Positions 25,584 through 34,682 of a stretch of 64,000 nt of DNA are shown piece after piece (the stretch's first letter is position 1; each line of letters starts with the position of its first letter). Source of the DNA: CAYQLT01 sp964418425. GTDB lineage: Bacteria; Bacillota; Limnochordia; Limnochordales; Geochordaceae. The notes beneath the pieces were generated by a model. That model ran no database searches and was not told the origin of the DNA. It worked only from the letters and a program-made list of their open reading frames with translations. Both the position numbers and the translations under genes were made by a program. The stretch covers positions 62,001 through 126,000 of the forward strand of contig CAYQLT010000004.1 of assembly GCA_964418425.1 (NCBI GenBank). Direction: 5' to 3'.

Positions 25584-28544
25584 CTACAGGGCCATCAAGG
25601 CCGAAAGAGAGCGGCCCACCTCGCTTCGAGGCCGCTTGAGCACGAGCTCGGGGATGCCCTCTTCGACCACGCGCCCGCCTTCGACCAACGCCAGCCGGTG
25701 GGCCACCCGCAGGGCGAAGCGCACCTCGTGGGTGGCGATGAGCATGGTGGTTCGCAGGCCACCGGCCAGTTCCTGCACCAGGCCCACCAGGTCGGCCACC
25801 AGAACCGGGTCCAGGTGGGCCGTCGGTTCATCCCATAGCATGATCTTGGGCTGCCAGGCCAGGGCACGGGCAATGGCCGCACGCTGCGCCTCGCCCCCTG
25901 ACAGGCCGTCCGGAAGCGCCCCGGCCAAATGGCCCAGCCCCACCGCCTCCAGAGCCGCCATGGCACGCTCGTTCGCCTCGTCAAGGGGCAGGCCTGCGGC
26001 CACCAGGGGCAACGCGACGTTTTGGGCCACGTTCAGGTGCCGCACCAGCTGGGGTCGCTGAAAGACGATGGCCAGCTGGCGCAGCAGGGCTCCCCGATCC
26101 TGCGGCCCCGCTTCCCAGAGGTCCTGCCCGAACAGCCGCACCTGCCCGGCGTCGGGTTCGCACAGCCCCGCCAGGCAGCGCAGGGCGGTCGACTTGCCGC
26201 ACCCGCTGGGCCCCATGAGAACCACCACTTCGCCCGCCGCAAGCTTTAGGGAGAAGCCGTCAAGGGCCCTGCGGCCGCCGAAGTCCCGCACCAGCGCCCG
26301 CGCCTCCAGCACGGCGCCTGCGACCCCGGAGCTACCTGTGTCGGGTACGTCCGCGCCGCAGGCTCCCTGGCCGCCGCTCGTTACGCCTTGTCGCCGGAGG
26401 GGCCCGCCCTTCGGGCGCAACGCCGTTCGCCGTTGGGCCATCCAGGCCATCAGCCACGGCCGGCTCTCGGGCGCGGCCACTTCCCACAAGACCCGTCGCA
26501 GGTCCATCCCGAACGCCCGCGCCGCCTCCACCGACTCCGCCGACACGGGTGCCAGCCGATGGGCCAGCCGGCTCGCCACCAGCCCCAGCGCCCCACCCGA
26601 CGCTGCGGCGGCCGCCCAGGCCAGCTGGTGACCCGCGCTGACAGGCACGGCGGCTGCGCCAGCCATCAGGGTGCCCATCACTACCCCGCCCAGGAGAAGA
26701 CGGGTCTGCACCCGCTTTCGCCGCCCCTCCCGGCCCAGGCGCACCCACTCCCGGGCCAAAGCCGCCCCGCACGCCCAGTCGCTGAGAAGCGAAGCCCCAA
26801 CCACCGCCACCGACCCCAAGGCCCCCGCTCCAGCTCGGGCCCGCTCCATCACCCCAAGCACGGTCGCTCTCGGGCTGGGCGTCACGGTGGCCACCGGCGT
26901 CTTGTGCACCCGTACCCGGCCGCCGGCCCGGGCGAGAATCTCTCGAATGGCACCCGCCTGCGGAGGCGGCCTGCCCTCGAGGACAAGCTCGGCCTGCGCC
27001 GGCCTCTCGGCCGCCCCGCCCGCCTGATCCACAAGCTCCAGAAACGCCAGTGCCTCTTCGCCGGTAAGAGCCTGCAGGCTCGAGCGCAGCCTCCGAAGCC
27101 CTTCCAGGGCTGCCCGGGCGTCGCCCTCACCCAGGGTCCGAAGCTGCGCCTGCACCTCCTCCAGGCGCCGGCCCAACTCCCCGACGCCCTGCAGGGCGCC
27201 TGAGTCGCCCCGGGAGGAACCAGGGGGTGTCGGGGAAGCCCGGGCCGGCCCGTCTGCGGCCAGGATCACCCGCAGTGCCAGCGCCACCAGTGCCTGCCAG
27301 GGCCCGGCCCTCTCCTGTCCCGGCCCGCCTGGCCCGAACCAGCTCTCCATCCGGCGCAGCCGCTCCAGGGCCTGCGCACTCTCCTGCACCACTTCCGCCA
27401 CGTGCCGGGTCGAGTCGCCGAGACGGCGCAACACCGCCTCCACCCCGCCCAGGGCCCGATCCAGCTCCACGCGGGCGCCCTGGAGCGTGGCCTCCCCTAC
27501 CACCTTACCGTCCTTGCGCACAGGCCAGCGCCCGACGGGCGCACCCTCCCCTGGTGTCCCGGGCGCCGCCTCGCCTGCCCCGGCTCCCGCACTGCTCGTC
27601 GGCGGGATCGGGTCCACCACCACCGCCAGCACCTGTCCGGGGTCCGATTGGACCACCCGGGCTTCCCAGGGGCCGATCCGCACCCGATCCCCCACTTGCA
27701 GGGCCGATGCGGGAGATGTCCCGGAGGGGTTCTCCGGCTCGGAGACCGGTTCGATGCGGGCCACGGTGGCGTACGCGAGCACCAGTTCCCGGAGCCGCTC
27801 GGCCCATGCCTCAAGAGCCGGCGCGGCCACTCTGGCCGGCCCGGCGGACAGGACCCGCACCCCGGGCAGACTGCGGGCTGCCCGCGCGGCCTGCTGGGGC
27901 TGTATCCCCGTGGCACGCTCGCCCTCGGGGGTAAGCCGGTATACCGCCCGCCCGTCCACCCACCGTTGGAGACGGGCCACCACCGGTTCCAGCGCGGCAG
28001 GGGACCGGGTGACCACCACCACGTCGCCCCCGTGGACGAAGGCGAAGCGTACCCCGGGAGTGCGCGAAGCCTCCCGCTTCGCCAGTTCTCGAACGCTGGG
28101 ATGGACAGCCTGCAAGGTGACGGATGGTTCCAAAAGCGGCGTCCACGCCACAAAGCCGGGGATCTGGCGCAAAAGCCCGTCGAAAGCCTCGAAGAGCGCC
28201 GCAGACTCCCAGCGGGACGGCAGGTCTACCAGCAGCGTGGCGGTTCCAGCGGCGGAAGGGCCCCACCGCAGCCGTGCGCCTCCGTAGCGCCGGGCCAGCT
28301 CGGTCTCAAGCTCGGCTCGAGCCTGAACGGAAGCCTCCTGCCGCAGCTGCACCAAGGCATCGTACTCGCCCGGCCTGCCCACGGCCGCGTCCAGGGCGGC
28401 GGACAGGACTTGCCCGGCCCCGAGGGAGAGGGCCGCGCCCGCCACGCTGGCGATGACGATGGTGACCGTCGCCCAGGCCAGCAGGTCCGCCGCCAGCCCC
28501 CCAGCACAGGCAAGCCCGATGGCTGAACCGAATCGTCGCCCCAT
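25584..28544 (-). CDS. Large fusion: extracytoplasmic domain, membrane segments, ABC ATPase
   Basis: 986 residues; I know no standard family with this layout. Residues ~7-48 are hydrophobic (one or two helices). ~50-310 is mixed alpha/beta, probably extracytoplasmic. ~360-540 is rich in helices and Pro/Gly linkers. ~574-663 holds about three more hydrophobic segments. Next comes a stretch resembling the EAA loop of ABC permeases (EAARAFGMDLRRVLWEVAAP, ~673-692). A complete ABC domain ends the protein (~745-986): Walker A GPSGCGKST, signature LSGGEAQRAAIARAL, Walker B IMLWDEPTAHLDP, H-loop IATHE. Start ATG (28544) has GGGGGA directly ahead; a GTG at 28571 is possible. Lying between lptA and lpxC, it may serve lipid transport in the outer-membrane pathway. 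That role is inference. Confidence 0.85.
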   Translation of the reverse strand: MGRRFGSAIGLACAGGLAADLLAWATVTIVIASVAGAALSLGAGQVLSAALDAAVGRPGEYDALVQLRQEASVQARAELETELARRYGGARLRWGPSAAGTATLLVDLPSRWESAALFEAFDGLLRQIPGFVAWTPLLEPSVTLQAVHPSVRELAKREASRTPGVRFAFVHGGDVVVVTRSPAALEPVVARLQRWVDGRAVYRLTPEGERATGIQPQQAARAARSLPGVRVLSAGPARVAAPALEAWAERLRELVLAYATVARIEPVSEPENPSGTSPASALQVGDRVRIGPWEARVVQSDPGQVLAVVVDPIPPTSSAGAGAGEAAPGTPGEGAPVGRWPVRKDGKVVGEATLQGARVELDRALGGVEAVLRRLGDSTRHVAEVVQESAQALERLRRMESWFGPGGPGQERAGPWQALVALALRVILAADGPARASPTPPGSSRGDSGALQGVGELGRRLEEVQAQLRTLGEGDARAALEGLRRLRSSLQALTGEEALAFLELVDQAGGAAERPAQAELVLEGRPPPQAGAIREILARAGGRVRVHKTPVATVTPSPRATVLGVMERARAGAGALGSVAVVGASLLSDWACGAALAREWVRLGREGRRKRVQTRLLLGGVVMGTLMAGAAAVPVSAGHQLAWAAAAASGGALGLVASRLAHRLAPVSAESVEAARAFGMDLRRVLWEVAAPESRPWLMAWMAQRRTALRPKGGPLRRQGVTSGGQGACGADVPDTGSSGVAGAVLEARALVRDFGGRRALDGFSLKLAAGEVVVLMGPSGCGKSTALRCLAGLCEPDAGQVRLFGQDLWEAGPQDRGALLRQLAIVFQRPQLVRHLNVAQNVALPLVAAGLPLDEANERAMAALEAVGLGHLAGALPDGLSGGEAQRAAIARALAWQPKIMLWDEPTAHLDPVLVADLVGLVQELAGGLRTTMLIATHEVRFALRVAHRLALVEGGRVVEEGIPELVLKRPRSEVGRSLSALMAL

Positions 28545-28561
28545 TCCCCCGGCCCGGGCGC

Positions 28562-28570
28562 AGTATACCA
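28562..28570 (-). promoter_or_regulatory. Possible extended -10 promoter before the ABC fusion
   Basis: Minus strand reads TGGTATACT, an extended -10 element, in the 68-base gap between lptA and the ABC fusion. No -35 match is evident, and the predicted start would leave only ~11 bases before the ATG, so this is tentative. Confidence 0.25.
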
Positions 28571-28612
28571 CCGGGGGGCGGGAAGGCCGCCGGCGAAGTG
28601 CTGGCAGGCCCG

Positions 28613-29380
28613 TCAGCGCCCTTCCGGCTGCGCCACCTGCTGGATGCTGGCAGGGCCGTACAGCACCAGCTCGCCGGTCTCCACGTGGTATTCCAGGCGC
28701 GGCGAACCCGACAGCCGGTACCCCTCGGTCTCTCCCTGGACCCCCCCATCGGCGGTGAGCACGGCCAGCCCGCTGGCCTGGTCGAACACCAGCCGGTCGG
28801 CCAGCGCCTCAAAGGTGGGCTCCTCCTGCACCACGTGAACCTGCCCCCAGGCCTCCAGCAGCCCGGTGCGGTCATCGATCTGCACCTCCTGGGCCTCGAT
28901 GCTGCGCAGCCGGGCCTGGCGGCGTCCCCCCTCGGCCCGGTACTGTACCAGCCGCACGCCCCCGCTCAGCCGCGCAACCCGCTCGGAAGCCCGCACCGTC
29001 AAAGCGGGCGTCAAAGCCTCCAGGTCCGCCCGGCTCGCCACCACGTCCCCTTCCAGCCGGGCCAGCTGGCGACCCGGGTCCCAGAGGCCCCGGTTGGCCT
29101 TGACGTGCCACTCGCCCCAATCCACCTGCACCGTGGCCCCGGGTGGCGGCGCGAACTCCCAGACCCCCCGTGCCGGGTCCCACCGTGCCGTCACCGCGTT
29201 AGAAGGGGCATCGACCACGTACAGCCGCACCACAGGCGCCGCCTGCCGGGCTTCTCCCGGCGGGGCCTCAGCCGCCCCCTGCTGGGCCAACCCCACAGCC
29301 GGACCCGGCCACGGGACCGCTGCCAGGGTCAGCAGGGCGACGGTACCCAGGAGATACGCGCCACGCTCCCATCCGGCCAT
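28613..29380 (-). CDS. lptA: LptA/OstA-like periplasmic LPS transport protein
   Basis: Periplasmic bridge component of 255 residues. After a signal peptide, the rest is a series of short beta strands of the OstA/LptA type (WHVKANRGLWDPGRQLARLEGDVVASRADLEALTP, interrupted here for length: key repeats W-x-V-K and A-R-L-E-G-D-V), where strands of neighbouring LptC, LptA and LptD join into one beta-jellyroll slide. The ATG at 29380 has GAGGAG 8 bases ahead. It begins 2 bases after the lptC stop; the two belong to one translation unit. Sequence identity to enteric LptA must be low, so the call rests on fold pattern plus position. Confidence 0.8.
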   Translation of the reverse strand: MAGWERGAYLLGTVALLTLAAVPWPGPAVGLAQQGAAEAPPGEARQAAPVVRLYVVDAPSNAVTARWDPARGVWEFAPPPGATVQVDWGEWHVKANRGLWDPGRQLARLEGDVVASRADLEALTPALTVRASERVARLSGGVRLVQYRAEGGRRQARLRSIEAQEVQIDDRTGLLEAWGQVHVVQEEPTFEALADRLVFDQASGLAVLTADGGVQGETEGYRLSGSPRLEYHVETGELVLYGPASIQQVAQPEGR

Positions 29381-29382
29381 CC

Positions 29383-30105
29383 TCAACGCTCCTCAACCGG
29401 GCCCTCCGCCGACGAAGGGCCGAAGACTTGGATCTCCCCCGTGTCCACGTGCCAGTCCACCCGGGAACCCCGAACCGTTCCGCCCGAGGCCTGTCGCACC
29501 ACCACGTCTCCGGTGAAGTGGGCCACAGCCCGCTCCACCTCCAGGGTCATCCCGCCAGCCCGCAGGTCCAGCCCCTCTCCTTGCAGGCGCACCGGGCGGT
29601 TTGTGGAAAGCTCGGCCCGAGCGGCGTCCCAGAGGAGCTCGGAGGCCTCCAGGCGATCCCCTCGAGCGTCCCGCAGCCGGAAAGCGCCCCTGAGGTGGAG
29701 CCGTGCCGCGGGGGCGTCGTACGATCCGCCGTCGCCCTCGAACCACAAAAGGGGCTCCCGACCCCGGTAAAACACACCACGACTGACCCGGCCGAACCGA
29801 ACCGGGGCGTCCGCCTCCGGCAGCTCGATGCGCACCGCATCCAGCTCCCACTGCCGCTCGCCCCGGTGACGGCCCACCAGGTGCACCTGTTCGGTTACCA
29901 CGCCCGGCTGGCGGGGTCGGTCCTCGACCGCGGGCGCTGCGGGCATGGCCGGGCCAGGGCCGGTGCTGCGCCACGCCGCCAGACCCACGGCGGCGGCCGC
30001 CGCAACCAAAGCCGCCGCAGCCGCCACCCGGAGCCTGCGGCCACGGCCCGGACGGCGCAGGGAAGGCTCCCTGGGCCTCGCCGCCCGAAGCACCGCTTCC
30101 CCCAA
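29383..30105 (-). CDS. lptC: LptC-like LPS export protein
   Basis: Single-pass protein of 240 residues anchored by a helix at ~25-45 (VAAAAALVAAAAAVGLAAW), with a periplasmic beta-jellyroll. The strand pattern (WELDAVRIELPEADAPVRFGRVSRG, key elements W-E-L-D-A and V-R-F) resembles LptC, and a second half resembles an OstA unit (ELSTNRPVRLQGEGLDLRAGG). I start at TTG 30105, which follows GGAGG of lptD's end by ~8 bases; CTG and GTG alternatives are near. Two bases separate it from the lptD stop. It should hand LPS from LptF/G-B to LptA. Confidence 0.82.
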   Translation of the reverse strand: MGEAVLRAARPREPSLRRPGRGRRLRVAAAAALVAAAAAVGLAAWRSTGPGPAMPAAPAVEDRPRQPGVVTEQVHLVGRHRGERQWELDAVRIELPEADAPVRFGRVSRGVFYRGREPLLWFEGDGGSYDAPAARLHLRGAFRLRDARGDRLEASELLWDAARAELSTNRPVRLQGEGLDLRAGGMTLEVERAVAHFTGDVVVRQASGGTVRGSRVDWHVDTGEIQVFGPSSAEGPVEER

Positions 30106-30107
30106 CT

Positions 30108-32555
30108 TCAGCGCCCCTCCTCCAGCCGGCCGAGCAGCAGATCCCACTGGCCGGGGTCGTACACCGGCCCTTCGGGAGAGCTGGCCACTGCTGCCACCAT
30201 CTGCGGAAAGGCCTTGATCTGGTAGGCCAGCGCCACCCGCTTCTGCTGGGGATCGTAGCGCAGGGCCACGGCGCGGCAGTCCTGATCCAGCGCCAATCCG
30301 ACCTGGGTGCGCAGCCATCCTCCCAGCTGACGGCTGTACGCGACGGCCCCGGATACCACCCAGTCCGCCCCCAACCGCACCGCCACCTCGAGGTCGGCGC
30401 GCTCGGCCCACCCCAGCTCGCCCTGCTCTTGCGGCGCCAGGTCTGGCTTCAGCTCGGCACCGGCCGTCAGGCTCACTCGCCCCGGAAGGCGCCACGTCAC
30501 CCGACCTGCCAACCGGTCCCACCGGCCGGTTTGTGGCCGAAGGCGCCCCGCCATGGCGGTCTGCAGCTCCCCTGTCTTCAGCTCCAGCGAGGCGACCACC
30601 CAGTCCCATCGTTGCTCGGGAGGAAGGTAGAGCCCCGAGGCCGTGGCCGACAGGGCCGACCCCCTGCCCGCATGGGCGGCCACCGACAGCTCGTTCACCT
30701 CCCAGCGGTCCTCCTGCCGGCCCAGGCGCGCCACGGCTTGCGCCCCCACCGGCGCCTGCCCTCCCAGCGAGGCCCCCAGGCTCAGCGCCTGGTCACCCTC
30801 CACCCTGTCAAAGCGAAACGGCGAGCCGGCGGCCCCGGCCTCGCCGGATCCCGGGTCACCCGTCGAGCCCCCCAGGGCAACGGGCAGCTGGCGGCTGTAG
30901 TCGGCGTTCAGCTCCAGGCCCGGGGCAGGATGGTAAGCAACCTGCACCCGGCTTCGAGCGGCCGCCTGGCGCGCACCGCTCGCGTACCAGGCGCTCCACA
31001 AGCCGCTCGACGCCCGAAGCTCCACAGGCCCAAGACGCGCCGGGCCGGCCTCCAGCCGGACCTCCCCGGTGAGCCGTCCGTCTTCCACCCGCTCCCCCTC
31101 TGTGCCCACCGGCAACAGGGCAGCCCCCGGCCCGGCGGGGCGCGTCTCTGCCAACCGAGCAGCCGACGCCTCCGTCACCAGGGCCACGGGTAGCGGCCCT
31201 AAGCTGCCTTCCAGCGCCCTGTACTCGGCCGACAGCTCGGGAAGGCGCTCCACGAAGAGCCACTCGGTGGAACCTGCCGGGTCTACGTACAGGTCCGGAT
31301 GGCTGGTGCGCTTTGCCTGCAGGCCCAGAACCAGCCGCTCCGTCGCGTGCAGCCGCAGGCCGGCCTCCAGATCCCAGAGGACCCTGCGCGGGCTCGCCCG
31401 GGGCAAGGTGTTGACATCCCACCGGCCCGAGGCCCTCAGACGCAGAGGGCCTGCTGAGGGGGGCTGCAGGCTCCAGCTTCCCTGCCAGGCCCCGGAGGAC
31501 CCCGGCTCGCCGGGCTGGCGCTCCACGAGCCCCGCTGCCATGCCCGACAGTCCCCACTCGGGGGCTTCGGCGCGGCCCGACAGGCGCCCCTGCTGGGTCG
31601 CGGCGCCCCCGGCCTGGCCGAGCTGGGTCAGGGAGATGGCAGCGCTGAGCTGTCCGCCCCCGGCCGACGCCTCCCCCTCCAGGCCGGCCATGATGTCGGG
31701 AACCTGCCGGTCCGGCGAGGCCGGGATGGCGTGAAGGTAGGCCGCCGCCCAGGAGAGCCCGTCGTCGTACAGGGCCTGGTAGATCCCCACGCCGGGCCCG
31801 AGCTTCTGGTAGTAGTCCAGGTTGAGGTAGCCGTAGCAATCCGCCGGCCCCATGTAGGGGATCTGCATGCGCACATACCAGCCCTCCCGGGCCCCGTAGC
31901 CCACAGAGGGTGGGCCGAAGCGGCCCGACCGAGGGTTGGCAAGGGAAAAGCTCAGGTACGGCCAGTAAAACAGCGGGATCCCCGAATCCACCAGCACGGC
32001 GTCGTACGCCCGCACCCACCGGCCCGGCTCCACCTCCAGCCGGCTCACCCGTACCCGGTAATGGGCCCTGTGGACGGGCAACGGGCAGGTGGTCAGCTCC
32101 GCCTGTGCCGCCGCCACCCGGTTGGACTCCGCCACCACCTGCGGAGCCTGGAGGTAGACGGGCCCACGCACGCCCTGCGCCACGACCTCGACGGTGGCCC
32201 GGGACACCTCCGCCCGCCCGCGGCGCAGGTCGTAGACCATGCGCTCCCCCTCCACGGCCTGACCCGGGCGCGTGAGCCGCACCCGGCCGGAGAAGACGGC
32301 CACACCGGTCCCGTCGTCGTACTCCAGGCGGTCGGCCTGGATCACCAGATCGCCGTGACGTGCCGTCAACCCCCCGGTCACCGTCACGGTGGGAGGCTGT
32401 ACCGCCGCCCGGGCGCCCCGCCAAAGATCGATGGCCAGCCCGGCAGGGCCGGCAGACTCGCCCTGTCCGGCGGCCGTCGCCGGGCGCACGCCGACCGCCA
32501 CAAGCCACAGCGCTGCCAGCGCTGCCCCGACTCGCGCACCGGGCCCGCTCAGCAC
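30108..32555 (-). CDS. lptD: LptD-like outer-membrane LPS translocon
   Basis: About 815 residues: signal peptide (AALAALWLVAVGVRPATAA), an N-terminal OstA domain (ADRLEYDDGTGVAVFSGRV pattern), the LptD core motif region (YRVRVSRLEVEPGRWVRAYD and PLFYWPYLSFSL, typical of LptD), then a long C-terminal beta-barrel. The chain lacks the aromatic last residue usual in Proteobacteria (ends LEEGR). Start by GTG at 32555, 5 bases past the permease stop, because the signal peptide begins there; an upstream ATG would overlap the permease. No lptE is evident nearby. Confidence 0.87.
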   Translation of the reverse strand: MLSGPGARVGAALAALWLVAVGVRPATAAGQGESAGPAGLAIDLWRGARAAVQPPTVTVTGGLTARHGDLVIQADRLEYDDGTGVAVFSGRVRLTRPGQAVEGERMVYDLRRGRAEVSRATVEVVAQGVRGPVYLQAPQVVAESNRVAAAQAELTTCPLPVHRAHYRVRVSRLEVEPGRWVRAYDAVLVDSGIPLFYWPYLSFSLANPRSGRFGPPSVGYGAREGWYVRMQIPYMGPADCYGYLNLDYYQKLGPGVGIYQALYDDGLSWAAAYLHAIPASPDRQVPDIMAGLEGEASAGGGQLSAAISLTQLGQAGGAATQQGRLSGRAEAPEWGLSGMAAGLVERQPGEPGSSGAWQGSWSLQPPSAGPLRLRASGRWDVNTLPRASPRRVLWDLEAGLRLHATERLVLGLQAKRTSHPDLYVDPAGSTEWLFVERLPELSAEYRALEGSLGPLPVALVTEASAARLAETRPAGPGAALLPVGTEGERVEDGRLTGEVRLEAGPARLGPVELRASSGLWSAWYASGARQAAARSRVQVAYHPAPGLELNADYSRQLPVALGGSTGDPGSGEAGAAGSPFRFDRVEGDQALSLGASLGGQAPVGAQAVARLGRQEDRWEVNELSVAAHAGRGSALSATASGLYLPPEQRWDWVVASLELKTGELQTAMAGRLRPQTGRWDRLAGRVTWRLPGRVSLTAGAELKPDLAPQEQGELGWAERADLEVAVRLGADWVVSGAVAYSRQLGGWLRTQVGLALDQDCRAVALRYDPQQKRVALAYQIKAFPQMVAAVASSPEGPVYDPGQWDLLLGRLEEGR

Positions 32556-32559
32556 CGGC

Positions 32560-33651
32560 TCAGCCCGCCCATTCGGACCGGTAGAACAGCCATACGGCCG
32601 CCGCCAGTGCCGCCAGATTGGGAGCCCAGGCCGCCAGAAGCGGATCCAGGGCCCCCGAGTTGCCCAGCGAGCGGGATAGGGCGAAAACCACATAGTACAG
32701 CAAGGTGAGGCCCAGGCTTGCCGCCACCCCGAAGGAGCGCCCCGAGCGGCCGCCGTGCAGCGAGAGGGGAATGCCCAGCAGGGTGAGGACCAGGCAGGCC
32801 GCCGGGAGCGACAGTTTGATGTGGTAATCGACGAGCAGGCTTCGGGCGGCGATGCCTGCCCGCTGCAGCCGGCGGATCTGTTCGGCCAGTTCCCGTCGGC
32901 TCATCTCCTCGGTGCTCTTCTGGGCACCCAGGTATGTTTCCGTGGGTTCCGCCAGCGTCATCTCCCAGCGCTCCATGGAGGACTCCACGGCCACAAAGCC
33001 GTCCGGATCCAAACGCTTCATGGTGACCTTCTCGAGATGCCAGGTCCGACCGTCGTAGTGGCCCAGCCGGGCCGTATAGATGGTGGGGAAGGAACCCGGA
33101 ACCAGTTCGTAAACCAGCACGTCCACCAGGGTTCGCCTGGCCCGATCCACCTGTCGCACGTAAAACCAGTGGTGCGGCGTCCCCCGGAAAAAGACGTTCT
33201 CGGAGATGGCGGGAACCGGATCCATGAGAAGCGCCCGCCGGACGGTCTGCTCGTAGCGGTGGTTGGCCGGGCCGACCACGTATTCGTTGAGGGCGAAGTT
33301 GGCCACGGATGCGGCCAGTCCGAGCACCATCCACGGAAGCCCGATGCGGACCACGCTCAGCCCCGCGGTCCTCATGACGGTCATCTCGCCGTCGCGCACC
33401 AGCCGACCGGCCGCCAGAAGGGTTGCAAACAGGGAGGCGATGGGCATCGCGATGCTCAAAGCGGCTGGAAGCTTCAGCGCCAGCAAAAGCCCCGTGATCC
33501 CCGCAGGTACCCGCCGCACCACCAGAAGCTCGGTGAGCTGGAAGATGGTGCTGGTCATCAGCAGCACCACGAAGCCGGCCGCCGTGGCGAAGAAGGGGCC
33601 GACGAACTCGACGGCCACGTAGCGGTCCAGCAGGCGCAAAGGAGGCGTCAC
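32560..33651 (-). CDS. LptF/LptG-type permease (only one copy here)
   Basis: YjgP/YjgQ-family permease of 363 residues. It has N-terminal helices (LLDRYVAVEFVGPFFATAAGFVVLLM), a periplasmic beta-jellyroll (~120-265) and three C-terminal helices. The coupling region RDGEMTVMRTAGLS (~95-108) contacts LptB in homologues. E. coli uses an LptF+LptG pair; only one gene is present in this block, so the partner is elsewhere or the protein acts as a homodimer. GTG start overlaps the upstream stop by GTGA. Belongs to the same operon as lptD-C-A. Confidence 0.9.
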   Translation of the reverse strand: MTPPLRLLDRYVAVEFVGPFFATAAGFVVLLMTSTIFQLTELLVVRRVPAGITGLLLALKLPAALSIAMPIASLFATLLAAGRLVRDGEMTVMRTAGLSVVRIGLPWMVLGLAASVANFALNEYVVGPANHRYEQTVRRALLMDPVPAISENVFFRGTPHHWFYVRQVDRARRTLVDVLVYELVPGSFPTIYTARLGHYDGRTWHLEKVTMKRLDPDGFVAVESSMERWEMTLAEPTETYLGAQKSTEEMSRRELAEQIRRLQRAGIAARSLLVDYHIKLSLPAACLVLTLLGIPLSLHGGRSGRSFGVAASLGLTLLYYVVFALSRSLGNSGALDPLLAAWAPNLAALAAAVWLFYRSEWAG

Positions 33652-34682
33652 ATCCGTACGTAGACGGCCCCGACCTGGGTCAGGGAGGCATACGGCTGGT
33701 CGCCCAAGAACGTGAGGCCAAGCGCCCACCGGCCGCCCGGCGCCTCCGCCACCACGCCGGCCATCCATCCAACCCGGCTCTGGGAGGAGGCCAGGCTCTG
33801 GCGGATCCCCAGCCGCAACCCCACGGGCACCCCCGGATAGATGCGAAGCTCCGCCCGCGCCTCGGGCCTGCGCTGGCCGTTGAGCAACCCCACCAGATCC
33901 GCCTCCACCACCGCATACGAGACCGGCTGGTAGGCGACCCCCACGTTCAAGGCCGGTCCGGCGGGCTCTGCGTCTTCCGCCGAGCCGGCCGGGGAGATCT
34001 GTCGCACCTCCAGCCCCGAGAGGGTGGCGCCCACCACGACCCCTCCCCGCAGACCGGCCACAAACCCGCCCTCCGCGCCGAGATAATGGTCATCCCGGGC
34101 CTCGGAGGCGGCACCCGCCGGCCCGGCGCGCACCCGGCGATAGTAGACGGACGCCCCCACCCCCAGGGCACGCGCCACCCGAAAACCGGCCCGATACCCC
34201 ATGAACAGGACGCCCACGTCCTGGCCGCCTGCCGCCGACGGACGGCCCCCGTACTGCAGGACGAAGGCCCGCCCTTCGCCCCCGCGACCGGATACCATGA
34301 CGAGGCTGTGCACCCAGCTGCGGCCCGAAGCGTCCTGGCCGCCCGGCACCAGGGTCAGGGAGCCCGCCAGGCGGTTACCCTCGAGAAACGCCAGGCCGCC
34401 CGGGCTGGAGTAGGCCCGGACGGGATCGTCCGCGCCGGCCAGGGTGGCCAGACCGTCGTACAGGACCACATTCGGCGGATCCGGGGGCACCACCAGCCCG
34501 GCCCGGCTCGGGTGGGCCCCCAAGGCCATGGCCCACAGCAGCCCCACCACGAGCCCGGCCCCACACCGCCCCCCCGGGCCCCGAAGCCTCCCCCGCGGCC
34601 CTACCCGGCGTGGGGGACTCGCACGTCCTGCGGCCCCACCCGGACCTGATGCGGCCGGCACATCAAAACTCGGTGCTGACAT
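33648..34682 (-). CDS. Outer-membrane beta-barrel protein, unknown role (344 aa)
   Basis: Exported protein with a signal peptide (LVVGLLWAMALGAHPSRA) and then alternating amphipathic strands through the C-terminus. The early segment (LATLAGADDPVRAYSSPGGLAFL) recalls PorV/UPF0164-type barrels, where a motif of the kind D-x-x-A-x-x-x-N-P-A-G opens the barrel. I do not recognise a precise family. The start is uncertain: ATG at 34682 overlaps the end of the previous gene; GTG at codon 8 is another choice. It is coupled by GTGA to the permease, suggesting a role beside the Lpt machinery. Confidence 0.75.
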   Translation of the reverse strand: MSAPSFDVPAASGPGGAAGRASPPRRVGPRGRLRGPGGRCGAGLVVGLLWAMALGAHPSRAGLVVPPDPPNVVLYDGLATLAGADDPVRAYSSPGGLAFLEGNRLAGSLTLVPGGQDASGRSWVHSLVMVSGRGGEGRAFVLQYGGRPSAAGGQDVGVLFMGYRAGFRVARALGVGASVYYRRVRAGPAGAASEARDDHYLGAEGGFVAGLRGGVVVGATLSGLEVRQISPAGSAEDAEPAGPALNVGVAYQPVSYAVVEADLVGLLNGQRRPEARAELRIYPGVPVGLRLGIRQSLASSQSRVGWMAGVVAEAPGGRWALGLTFLGDQPYASLTQVGAVYVRM

